Assembly: GCA_963846565.1 (NCBI GenBank)
Contig: CAWJWL010000003.1
Coordinates: forward strand, 310,001-374,000
Reading direction: 5' to 3'
Length of the DNA: 64,000 bases
Origin: WHSW01 sp963846565
GTDB taxonomy: Bacteria; Actinomycetota; Thermoleophilia; Solirubrobacterales; 70-9
The translations under genes and the position numbers were made by a program. The notes beneath the pieces are model-generated. The model saw only the letters and a list, made by a program, of their open reading frames with translations. It made no database searches and had not been told where the DNA came from. Below are positions 50,615-58,558 of this stretch, piece after piece (within the stretch, counting starts at the first letter, position 1; each line of letters starts with the position of its first letter).

Positions 50615-52582
50615 TCGAACACCGCCACGTCGGAGGCGACGTCGTCGATCTTCGCCTCGTTGACCCGCAAGAGTTCATTCAGGATCTGCAGGGTCGCCGG
50701 TGCGGCGGAGTCGGCGCCGAAGCCGCCCTGCTCGATCGTCACCGCGACGACGTACTTCGGGTCCGAGTAGGGAGCCAGCGCGACGTACCAGGCCTGGTCG
50801 CCGTTCGGCGGGCGCTCGGCGGTCCCCGTCTTGCCCGCGATCTCCACCGGATAGCCGCCGAACACGGGGTAGGAGGTCCCGCCGGGCGCCATCGCCGCGT
50901 CGTGTAGCCCCTCCATGATCGTCTGCTGCCACCGGGGGTCGATCTCGACCTCACTCCGCGGCGCGGGGTCGATCTCCTGGATCGTCCGCCCCGCGGGGTC
51001 CTCGACCCGGAGCCCGACGTGAGGGCGCACGATCGTGCCGCCGTTGCCGATCGCGGCGTAGGCAACGGCCATCTGCAGCGGGTTCGCCTGCAGGTCGCCC
51101 TGACCGATCGCGAGGTTGATGTTGTCGCCCACCGACCATTCGCGGTCGGTGCCGCCGTACTCGAAGACGTCTTCGGGGACGACCTCCTCTCCGGCGGGCG
51201 ACTCGGGCTCCTGCGAGCGGGCGTAGAGCTCGGCGCGCCAGTCGGGGTCGGGGACCAGGCTCGCGCCCTCGTTGCCGACGTCGATCCCGGTCGGCTCGTC
51301 GAGGCCGAGCAGCCGCGCCCACTCCTGGATCGGACCGCCGTCGCCGGAGTTCACGTTCGTGCGCCCGCCGAGGATGTAGAAGAAGACGTCCGAGGAGACG
51401 CGAAGCGCGTCCTGGAGGTCGATCGGGCCGTTGACCGCGTCGCCGGCGTTCTTGAGGATGTTGCCGTCGCCGGGGTCGTAGCTACCCGAGTCGTTGATGA
51501 TCTCGCTCGTCGTCAGCTCGCCGGAGGCGAGCGCGGCCAGCGCCGTGATCGGCTTGAAGATCGAGCCTGTGGGATAGGCGCTCTGCGTCGCGCGATTGAC
51601 CGCGGGGGCGCCGGTGAGGCTCTCGGTGTCCTTCGGGTCGCCGAAGATCGAGTAGGCGAGCTGCTTCGGCAGCACCGGCTTGGCCAGCACCGAGGGGTCG
51701 TAGCTCGGCGCGGAACCGAGCGCGAGCAGCTCGCCGTTGTTGACGTTCATCGCGACGAAGCCGCCGTAGCCGTAGCTCCCGATCGCGGACTGCGCCGCGG
51801 CCTGCACGTCGGCGTCGAGCGAGAGCACGAGATCGTTGCCCTGGCGCGGGTCGCGCTCGGTCAGCCTGCCGCCCGTGGGCGCGCCCGCTCGCGTCGACCT
51901 GGACCCGCGTGGCGCCGTTGACGCCGCGTAGGAGCGCGTCGTAGGCCGCCTCCACGCCGTCCTGGCCGACGTAGTCGCCGGGCTCGAGGGTCTCGAACCG
52001 CGGCTCGGAGAGCTGCTCGGGCGAGACCTCGCGCACGTAGCCGAGCAGGTGCGCGGCGAGGTCGCCCTGTGGATACTGCCGCACGTAGACGCGCTCGATC
52101 GAGACGGCGGGGAACCGCTCCTGGTTCTCGCGCACGTAGTACACGGTCGAGTACGGGACGTCGCGCTGGACCGTCGCCGGGCTCGAGGGCAGTTCCTTCG
52201 TCTGCTGGCGGATCGTCTTGCGAATCTCGGCCGGGGACTTGCGTGTGAGCTCGGCGAGCCGCTCGAACAGGCGGCGACGATCCTCGATCGACTCCGGGAG
52301 CTCGTCCGCCTTCACCTGCAGCTCGAGCGCCGTGCGGTTGGTGACGAGGTCCTCCCCGTCGCGGTCCTTGACGACCCCGCGCGGCGCCTGCACCCTGACC
52401 TCGCGCACCTGGTTGTTCTGCGCCTCGGCCAGGTAGTTGTCGCCGGAGAGCACCTGGAGGTACCAGAGGCGCAGGAAGACGATCAGGAACATCGCCAGCG
52501 CAATGCCGCCGAGCACGGCGACGCGCAGCTGCAGCTGCGCGGGCATCTCCGGTCGCCGCCAGTCGCCGTCGCCGAGCGCCAT
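50611..52582 (-). CDS. mrdA: Penicillin-binding protein 2, disrupted by an apparent 1-base insertion
   Basis: Class B transpeptidase, about 657 aa in two phases. The 5' part (from ATG 52582) has a TM anchor (VAVLGGIALAMFLIVFLRLWYLQVL) and the dimerisation domain up to RVQVDASGR. At about 51879-51884 an extra base shifts the frame; dropping it gives SGRPTGGRLTERDPRQGND. The 3' part carries the active-site SIFK (YPTGSIFKPI), SSD and KTGTAE motifs and ends at 50611. Essential in rod-shaped cells, so a sequencing error is likely. Confidence 0.87.
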
Positions 52583-53256
52583 CAGGCGATCCCGCCGCGG
52601 ATGGTGCGCCGGCGCCGCGCCCGTGGGCGGCGGACGCGGTCGGCCCCGTGGTCGGTGGCGAGCTGGGAGGTGGGAGTCCGGCGGCGCCGGCGCCGGCGTG
52701 GGAGGCGGACACCGGCGAGCCACGCGCGGCGCGGCGCGGCGGGCTTCGGCGAGTAGTCGATCAGCGCCGGCGCCAGGACCCGGCGAAGCAGCGGGTAGAC
52801 CGCGAAGGCGAGCGGGATCGCGAGCAGCGACTGCACCAGGATCTCGCGCAGTACGAGAAGACTGACCGCGCTCTCGACACCCAGCATCAGCTGGAGCGCG
52901 GCGAAGCCGACGCTCGCGAGGAGGGTCAACCCGCCCGCCAGGAGCGGTGCCGTGGTCGCATCCTTGATCTCGAAGCTCTCGCGGTAGCGGCCGGCGAGGT
53001 AGCCGACCGAGAGCAGGACCAGCGAGGAGACGCCGAGCGTCTGCAGCAAGAGCGCGTCGGAGACGAAGCCGATCGCGAAACCGCAAACCGCGCCCACGAC
53101 CCCACCTCCGAGCAGGCCGAGGCTGACGACGACGACGGGCAGAACGTTGGGCGGGGCGCCGAAGAGGCTCATCTGGGAGAAGAGCGCCGCCTGCACGATC
53201 ACCGAGACGAGCACGACGGCCGCGATCCGCAGGGCGATGGGTCGAGTGACGATCAC
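52582..53256 (-). CDS. mreD: Rod shape-determining protein MreD
   Basis: Polytopic membrane protein (224 aa) of the elongasome. Five or six hydrophobic helices cover residues 8-155, with LFSQMSLFGAPPNVLPVVVVSLGLLGG near the start. The last 70 residues are very Arg-rich (PRRRRRRRTPTSQLATD), unusual for MreD and probably cytoplasmic. The stop shares one base with the mrdA start. Confidence 0.87.
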   Translation of the reverse strand: MIVTRPIALRIAAVVLVSVIVQAALFSQMSLFGAPPNVLPVVVVSLGLLGGGVVGAVCGFAIGFVSDALLLQTLGVSSLVLLSVGYLAGRYRESFEIKDATTAPLLAGGLTLLASVGFAALQLMLGVESAVSLLVLREILVQSLLAIPLAFAVYPLLRRVLAPALIDYSPKPAAPRRAWLAGVRLPRRRRRRRTPTSQLATDHGADRVRRPRARRRRTIRGGIA

Positions 53257-54128
53257 TGGGGCACCCCTGGCCGCTCCGGCCCGCCGGTCAGCACCTGGAC
53301 GTACTCGAGCTGGCGCAGGTCGGCGAACGGCTGCACGTGGACGCGCTGGCCGGCCTCGACGTCGGTCACCTCGGTCTCCGAGACCTCGCCGATCGGGATC
53401 CCGGCCGGGTATGCGGAGGAGACCTCGCCGTCCGACCAGCCGGCCGTCGAGAGCAGCTCGCCCTCCTGAATCGGCTCATCGCTCTCGACGAAGTCGAGCA
53501 ACAGGTCGTCCGGATCGCCCACTTCAGGCTCGACAACCCCTTGCGGGCCGTCCGGGAGCACCTCTGCCGAGACGGCACTGCGGTGGTCGGTGATCAGCTC
53601 GACGAGCGCGCCGCCGCCGGTCACCTCGCGGATCCGGCCGACGAGCCCGTCGCCGGTGATCACGGGGTCGTTGACCTCGACCCCGGCGCTGGACCCCTTG
53701 TCGATGCCGACGGTCGAGTACCAGACCGTCGGCGAGCGGGCGATCACGCGCGCCGTCACCGGGGCGAACTCGCCGATCGCGGGCGCCTCGTCGACGAGCT
53801 CGAGCATCTTGCGCAACTGCTCGTTGTCGCCAACGGCCCCCTCCGCCTCCGCAAGCTCGGCGCGGAGCTCGGCGACGTCGGCCTTGAGCTCGTCGTTCTC
53901 GCCGCGAGCATCGAAGGTCTCGTCGAACCAGTTGACCAGGTCGCGGACGGGCTTGAGGGCCCGCTCCGCCCCCTCCTCGAGCGGTGACAACACGGCGGAG
54001 ACTCCGCGCTGGAGAGTGTGCAGCGGGCCGCTCTGGGACTCGCTGAAGCTCGTCGAGATCAGGATCAGCGAGACGATGATCAGCACGACGAGGACGGCGC
54101 GGCGGCGGCGGACCTGCTTGCGGTACAT
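53253..54128 (-). CDS. mreC: Rod shape-determining protein MreC
   Basis: Bitopic scaffold protein (291 aa). One TM helix (about 12-30, VLVVLIIVSLILISTSFS), a coiled coil (about 75-110, ENDELKADVAELRAELAEAEG) and the beta-domain pair with VITGDGLVGRIREV and PAGIPIGEVSE. I start at ATG 54128, 13 bp after mreB, with GGGGGCC upstream; an in-frame ATG at 54155 overlapping mreB is the alternative. Confidence 0.92.
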   Translation of the reverse strand: MYRKQVRRRRAVLVVLIIVSLILISTSFSESQSGPLHTLQRGVSAVLSPLEEGAERALKPVRDLVNWFDETFDARGENDELKADVAELRAELAEAEGAVGDNEQLRKMLELVDEAPAIGEFAPVTARVIARSPTVWYSTVGIDKGSSAGVEVNDPVITGDGLVGRIREVTGGGALVELITDHRSAVSAEVLPDGPQGVVEPEVGDPDDLLLDFVESDEPIQEGELLSTAGWSDGEVSSAYPAGIPIGEVSETEVTDVEAGQRVHVQPFADLRQLEYVQVLTGGPERPGVPQ

Positions 54129-54141
54129 CAGCGGCCCCCGT

Positions 54142-55197
54142 TCACGCGAACGCATCCTGGCGGCGGCGGTGGCTGTTCTGGTTCATCCGGTGGATGACCT
54201 CGAACTCCTCCAGCGAGCGACCGGAGCCGACCGCAACGCAGGTGAGCGGTGATTCGGTCAGCTGACACGGCATCTGACACTCCTCCCGCAGCCGAACGTC
54301 CATCCCGCGAAGCAGGGCTCCGCCACCGGCGAGCGTGATCCCGCGATCCATGATGTCGCCGGCGAGCTCCGGCGGGGTGCGGTCGAGGGTGTCCTTGACC
54401 GCGGCGACGATCTGGCTCACCGGCTCCTCGAGCGCGGCGCGGATCTCGGCCGAGCCCAGGCCGACGGTCTTCGGCAGCCCGGTGACCAGGTCGCGCCCGC
54501 GGATCTCGGTAGTGGAGTCCTCGGGGAGGTCGACCGCTGAACCGATCTCGAGCTTCACCTCCTCCGCCGTCTGCTGGCCGATGAGCAGCTTGTGGGTGTG
54601 CTTCAGGTGGTGGACGATCGCGTCGTCCATCTCGTCGCCGCCGACGCGGATCGACTCGGAGACGACGATCCCGCCCATCGAGATCACCGCGACCTCGCTC
54701 GTACCGCCGCCGATGTCGAGAATCATCGAGCCGGTCGGTTCGGCAACCGGGAGGCCGGCGCCGATCGCCGCGGCCATCGGCTCCTCGATCAGGTAGGCCT
54801 GGCGGGCGCCGGCGGAGAGGCAGGCTTCCTCGACCGCGCGCTTCTCGACCCCGGTGACGCCGGAGGGAACGCAGACGACGACGCGAGGGTGGGCGAAGCG
54901 ACTCTGATGCACGCGCTGGATGAAGTGGCGGAGCATCTGCTCGGTGACCTCGAAGTCGGCGATCACGCCGTCCTTGAGCGGCCGGATCGCCTGGATCGTC
55001 GCCGGCGTCCGACCGAGCATCCGCTTCGCGTCGACGCCGACGGCGTGCACCTCGCCGGTAAGCGCGTCGACGGCGACCACGGAAGGCTCGGAGAGGACGA
55101 TGCCGCGGCCGCGCACGTAGACGAGCGTGTTGGCCGTGCCGAGGTCGACCGCCATGTCGCGACCGCCAAACCCGATCAGGTTTCTGAAGATGCCCAT
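54142..55197 (-). CDS. mreB: Rod shape-determining protein MreB
   Basis: Bacterial actin homologue (351 aa) that organises lateral wall synthesis under the membrane. DLGTANTLVYVRGRGIVLSEPSVVA is phosphate 1, LDIGGGTSEVAVIS phosphate 2, and GITLAGGGALLRGMD the adenosine loop. I start at ATG 55197 (MGIFRNLIG); the longer frame upstream is unsupported. First gene of mreB-mreC-mreD-mrdA-rodA-rng. A terminator upstream separates it from maf. Confidence 0.95.
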   Translation of the reverse strand: MGIFRNLIGFGGRDMAVDLGTANTLVYVRGRGIVLSEPSVVAVDALTGEVHAVGVDAKRMLGRTPATIQAIRPLKDGVIADFEVTEQMLRHFIQRVHQSRFAHPRVVVCVPSGVTGVEKRAVEEACLSAGARQAYLIEEPMAAAIGAGLPVAEPTGSMILDIGGGTSEVAVISMGGIVVSESIRVGGDEMDDAIVHHLKHTHKLLIGQQTAEEVKLEIGSAVDLPEDSTTEIRGRDLVTGLPKTVGLGSAEIRAALEEPVSQIVAAVKDTLDRTPPELAGDIMDRGITLAGGGALLRGMDVRLREECQMPCQLTESPLTCVAVGSGRSLEEFEVIHRMNQNSHRRRQDAFA

Positions 55198-55290
55198 GGT
55201 GACGTCGGCCAGCCGCCCGGGGCGGTCTCTGGCCTGCGGCCGAGTGTAACGGCAACCGGGCAAGCCTCAAGCCGAAATCGACCCCTTCCG

Positions 55291-55325
55291 AAAACCCTAA
55301 GGGTAAATGCTCGCCTTAGGGTTTT
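55291..55325. terminator. Intrinsic terminator between maf and mreB
   Basis: AAAACCCTAAGG (55291-55302) pairs perfectly with CCTTAGGGTTTT (55314-55325) around an 11-base loop. The A-run on one side and T-run on the other make it work in either direction. It should end the maf transcript before the mreB operon. Confidence 0.85.
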
Positions 55326-55375
55326 TCCGCCATTTCACGCCCTGTCCAGCGATTAGAGGGAGGTTGAGGCTTTGC

Positions 55376-55945
55376 CTATGCGAGAAGGCCGGGCTCGAGA
55401 TCGAGCAGAGTTCGGAGCGGAAGACCGACGACGTTGGAGAAATCGCCGTGCAAGCTCGCAACCAGAGTCGAGCCCAAACCCTGGATCGCGTAGGCGCCGG
55501 CGCGGTCCCGCCACTCTCCCGAGCCGAGGTAGCGATCGATCTCGACGGCCCCGAGCCGGTGGAACGTGACCGTCGAGCGCGCCAGTGCTGTGCGCTCGGC
55601 GCGATCGCCCGACGCGATCAGGGCGACCCCGCTCAGGACCTCGTGAGCGCGTCCTGAGAGCAGCTCGAGTCGCTCGCGGGCACCCGTCTCGTCCGCGGGC
55701 TTTCCGAGTAGGCCGCCGCCGACGGCAACGTCCGTATCGACCCCGAGAACCAGCGCCCCCTCCCGCGCCTTCCCGATCAGGTCCAGTCCGGCCCGCGCCT
55801 TGCGCAGCGCGTTCTCGACAACGACGTCGGCGGGGTCGCCGTCGCGGCGCTCCTCGACAGCCGGGACGACGACCTCGAACTCAACTCCGATGTCGGTGAG
55901 GATCTGGCGCCGGCGCGGGGACGCGGATGCCAGGATCAGCGTCAC
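55376..55945 (-). CDS. maf: Maf-type nucleotide pyrophosphatase
   Basis: House-cleaning nucleoside triphosphate pyrophosphatase (189 aa) acting on non-canonical or pyrimidine nucleotides. LILASASPRRRQIL at the start is diagnostic, LGVDTDVAVGGGLLGKPAD holds the catalytic Asp, and GAYAIQGLGSTLV and GDFSNVVGLPL follow. I start at GTG 55945, 4 bp after the ndk stop. Confidence 0.93.
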   Translation of the reverse strand: MTLILASASPRRRQILTDIGVEFEVVVPAVEERRDGDPADVVVENALRKARAGLDLIGKAREGALVLGVDTDVAVGGGLLGKPADETGARERLELLSGRAHEVLSGVALIASGDRAERTALARSTVTFHRLGAVEIDRYLGSGEWRDRAGAYAIQGLGSTLVASLHGDFSNVVGLPLRTLLDLEPGLLA

Positions 55946-55949
55946 CGGG

Positions 55950-56357
55950 TCAGCTGAACCAGATGCCGATCTCGCGCTCTGCGGACTCGTCGGAGTCGGA
56001 GCCGTGGACCATGTTGAAGGTGACCTCGAGCGCGTAATCGCCACGGATCGAGCCGGTGGCCGCCTCGACCGGGTTGGTCGAGCCGATCAACTGGCGCGCC
56101 GCGACCACGGCCTCGTGGCCCTCGAGCACGGCCGCGACCAGCGGCCCGCCGGTGATGAAGGAGACCAGCTCGCCGAAGAACGCCTTCTCCTTGTGCTCGG
56201 CGTAGTGGACGTTGGCGATCTCCTCGTCGGCCGTCAGCAGCCGCATCTGGGTGATCTTCAGTCCCTTGCGCTCGAATCGGGCGAGGATCTCGCCGGTGAG
56301 CCCGCGCTCGAAGGCGTCGGGCTTGATCAGGATCAGGGTTCGTTTCGTCTCAGCCAT
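55950..56357 (-). CDS. ndk: Nucleoside diphosphate kinase
   Basis: Balances NTP and dNTP pools by phosphate transfer from ATP (135 aa). The active-site histidine lies in NMVHGSDS (about residues 115-122), and TLILIKPDAFERGLTGEI opens the protein as usual. Normal length. Followed closely by maf. Confidence 0.96.
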   Translation of the reverse strand: MAETKRTLILIKPDAFERGLTGEILARFERKGLKITQMRLLTADEEIANVHYAEHKEKAFFGELVSFITGGPLVAAVLEGHEAVVAARQLIGSTNPVEAATGSIRGDYALEVTFNMVHGSDSDESAEREIGIWFS

Positions 56358-56401
56358 GGGCGCGGCAGCTTAGCCACTCGCGCCGACCCCTTGACGGCAG
56401 G

Positions 56402-57085
56402 TCAGGAAGCGTCGCTTGGGCGCGGCTTGCGCGAGGGTGCGGCGGGCTGCTCGGCCGTCCGCGGCGATGAGCTGGTCGAGTTGGTCGACCGTGACGTGGC
56501 CGGGTTGCGGCTCGCCTTGCGCCCGCTCGAGCGCGCCGGCGGCTTCTCCTCCTCGGACGGGCGCTCGGCCCCGTCGCGCGCCGTCGTCCTCGATCGCGAA
56601 CGGCGCTTCGGCGCGTCCCGTCGCTCCGGTGGAGCGCCGCGACGAATCGCGGTCTCGCAGTAGGGGCAGACCGACCAGCGCGGATCGATCGGCTTCCCGC
56701 ACGACTCGCACGGGTCCTTGATCCGAGCCCGGCAGTTGGGGCAGCGCAGGAAGTTGCGCTCGACCGGGTGCTCGCAGTTCGGGCACGACTGCTCCTCGAG
56801 CTGGCGGAGGCGGAGCTCCGAGGCGCGGATCTCGAGCTCGCGCTCGCGCTGGTCGGCGAGAAACTCGGGCGGCCGCAGGATCGAGTAGACGATCGTGCCG
56901 ACGAACGGGAACACGAGCGACGCCGCGGCGGCGCAGACGACGAGGAAGCTGTCCTCGATCCGGCGCCGCGCGTCGAAGTACGTGTACGCGACCAGTGAGA
57001 GCCAGAGGACGACCAGGAAGAGCAGAAGCAGGTTGACGACAAGGTTGAGCGTGTCGTTGGTGATCCCGAAGAGGGCGGCAGGCAT
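56402..57085 (-). CDS. Membrane protein with double zinc ribbon
   Basis: A 227-aa protein. Two hydrophobic helices (about 11-34 and 46-68) resemble the PLDc_N-type hairpin. A charged helix then leads to a double zinc ribbon with four CxxC knuckles: CPNC, CPNC, CESC and CPYC (about 100-145). The last 80 residues are Arg/Ser/Pro-rich and disordered. Cytoplasmic ribbons tethered to the membrane could recruit protein or nucleic acid partners. Function unknown. Confidence 0.75.
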   Translation of the reverse strand: MPAALFGITNDTLNLVVNLLLLFLVVLWLSLVAYTYFDARRRIEDSFLVVCAAAASLVFPFVGTIVYSILRPPEFLADQRERELEIRASELRLRQLEEQSCPNCEHPVERNFLRCPNCRARIKDPCESCGKPIDPRWSVCPYCETAIRRGAPPERRDAPKRRSRSRTTARDGAERPSEEEKPPARSSGRKASRNPATSRSTNSTSSSPRTAEQPAAPSRKPRPSDAS

Positions 57086-57137
57086 GGCGGCTGAGTCTAG
57101 ATGCGGGGCAGGCGGTGTCGAGTCAGGTGTTCATGGG

Positions 57138-57257
57138 TCATAGGAAGATGCGGCCGAACAGGTAGCCGAGGCCGAAGAAGACCAGGATTACGACCGCGAC
57201 TACCGCGGCCACCAACCCCATCATGTGGAGGAGCTCTGAACGTGCCTCCCTGTTCAA
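57138..57257 (-). CDS. Single-helix membrane micro-protein coupled to folC
   Basis: A 39-residue protein starting at TTG 57257, which forms a TTGA overlap with the folC stop. An internal ATG would give 28 residues. The sequence MMGLVAAVVAVVILVFFGLG is a single transmembrane helix, followed by YLFGRIFL. The coupling and hydrophobicity argue it is real. Function unknown. Confidence 0.55.
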   Translation of the reverse strand: MNREARSELLHMMGLVAAVVAVVILVFFGLGYLFGRIFL

Positions 57258-58549
57258 TGCTCAAACCGTAGAGATTGAGCGGGTTCGGTGCGGCTCCCGC
57301 CCGGCGATGCGGGCGCAGGCGCCCAGGCGGACAGCAGGTAGTGGGAGCCGGTGACGAGGGCCACACCGCCGGCCTCGCGGGCGAGATCCTGCGCGCGCGC
57401 GATCGCGCCGGCGGCTTCGCGCACCACCTCCACTCGCCCTATGGTCGCCGCGCGCGCCGCCTCGGCCAGGTCGCCCCCCGCGGCGCTTCGCGCTCCGGGC
57501 CGTCCGCCTCGTGCGAGCCGCTCGGCGTCCACCTCCGTCACCACTACGCCGGCGAGCACCGGTGCAAGCGCGGCGAAGTAGGCGTCGGCGTCCTTGTCGG
57601 CGAGGAGCGCGACTGCTGCGAACACCGGCCTGCCGGCGGCTGCCGTGGGCAGGGCCTCCGCCAGCGCCCTCGCGCCGTCGGGATTGTGGGCGGCGTCGAG
57701 GATCAGCGGCGGATCGCCCTCGAGGACCTCCATCCTGCCGTGGAGCTCGAGTCCCGCGGCAACCTCCTCCACCCGGTCCGGATCGAGCCCGCCGAGCGCG
57801 GCCTCGGCGGCCCTGCGGGCGAGCGCGAAGTTGTGGCGTACGTACGGCGCCGCCGCGCCCAACGTCGCCGGCACCTCGGGCACGCCCAGCTCGACGAGCG
57901 CGGCGGATCGTTCCCGCGCCGTGCGGCGGGCGAGCTCGCGCACATCGTCCGAGACGGTCCCCAGCACCAGGGTCGTCCCGGTGCGCAGGACCGCGAGCTT
58001 CTCGGCGGCGATCTCGAGCTCGGTCGAGCCCAGCCACTCGGTGTGCTCGAGACCGATCGACGTGAGCACCGTCACCCGCGAGTCGAGCAGGTTGGTCGCG
58101 TCGAGCCGCCCACCGAGTCCCGCTTCGATCACCGCGGTCTCGACGCGGGCGTTTGCCAAGGCGACGAAGGCGGCGGCGGTCGCTGCCTCGAACTGCGTGA
58201 TCGCGTCGCCCTCTTCGAGCTCCCCGTTCACCCGCTCGACCGCGCCCGCGACCGCCTCGACCGCGGTCGCGAACGCGGCCCCGCCGAGCTCACGGCCGGA
58301 GACTCGGATCCGCTCGCGCCAGCGTTCCAGGTGCGGTGAGAGGTAGGCGCCCGAGGAGCGACCATGCGCCTGGAGCAGGGCGGCGGTGATCTCGGTCACC
58401 GACGACTTCCCGTTGGTGCCGACGACGTGGATCGTCTCGTAGCTCAGCTGGGGGTCACCGAGCGCCGCCGTCAGGGCCCGCATGCGCTCGAGCCCGAACC
58501 GCATCCCGAGCGGCTCGAGCGACTCGAGATACGCCTCGGCGTCGAACAA
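57254..58549 (-). CDS. folC: Folylpolyglutamate synthase / dihydrofolate synthase
   Basis: Adds glutamate to folates (431 aa), a Mur-ligase-like enzyme. The P-loop is VGTNGKSSVTEI, followed by SGAYLSPHLERWRERIRVSG and the EAGLGGRLDATN motif. LILDAAHNPDGARAL marks the C-terminal domain. It starts 9 bp after the valS stop, the common valS-folC pairing. Confidence 0.94.
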   Translation of the reverse strand: MFDAEAYLESLEPLGMRFGLERMRALTAALGDPQLSYETIHVVGTNGKSSVTEITAALLQAHGRSSGAYLSPHLERWRERIRVSGRELGGAAFATAVEAVAGAVERVNGELEEGDAITQFEAATAAAFVALANARVETAVIEAGLGGRLDATNLLDSRVTVLTSIGLEHTEWLGSTELEIAAEKLAVLRTGTTLVLGTVSDDVRELARRTARERSAALVELGVPEVPATLGAAAPYVRHNFALARRAAEAALGGLDPDRVEEVAAGLELHGRMEVLEGDPPLILDAAHNPDGARALAEALPTAAAGRPVFAAVALLADKDADAYFAALAPVLAGVVVTEVDAERLARGGRPGARSAAGGDLAEAARAATIGRVEVVREAAGAIARAQDLAREAGGVALVTGSHYLLSAWAPAPASPGGSRTEPAQSLRFEH

Positions 58550-58558
58550 GGTCCCGGC

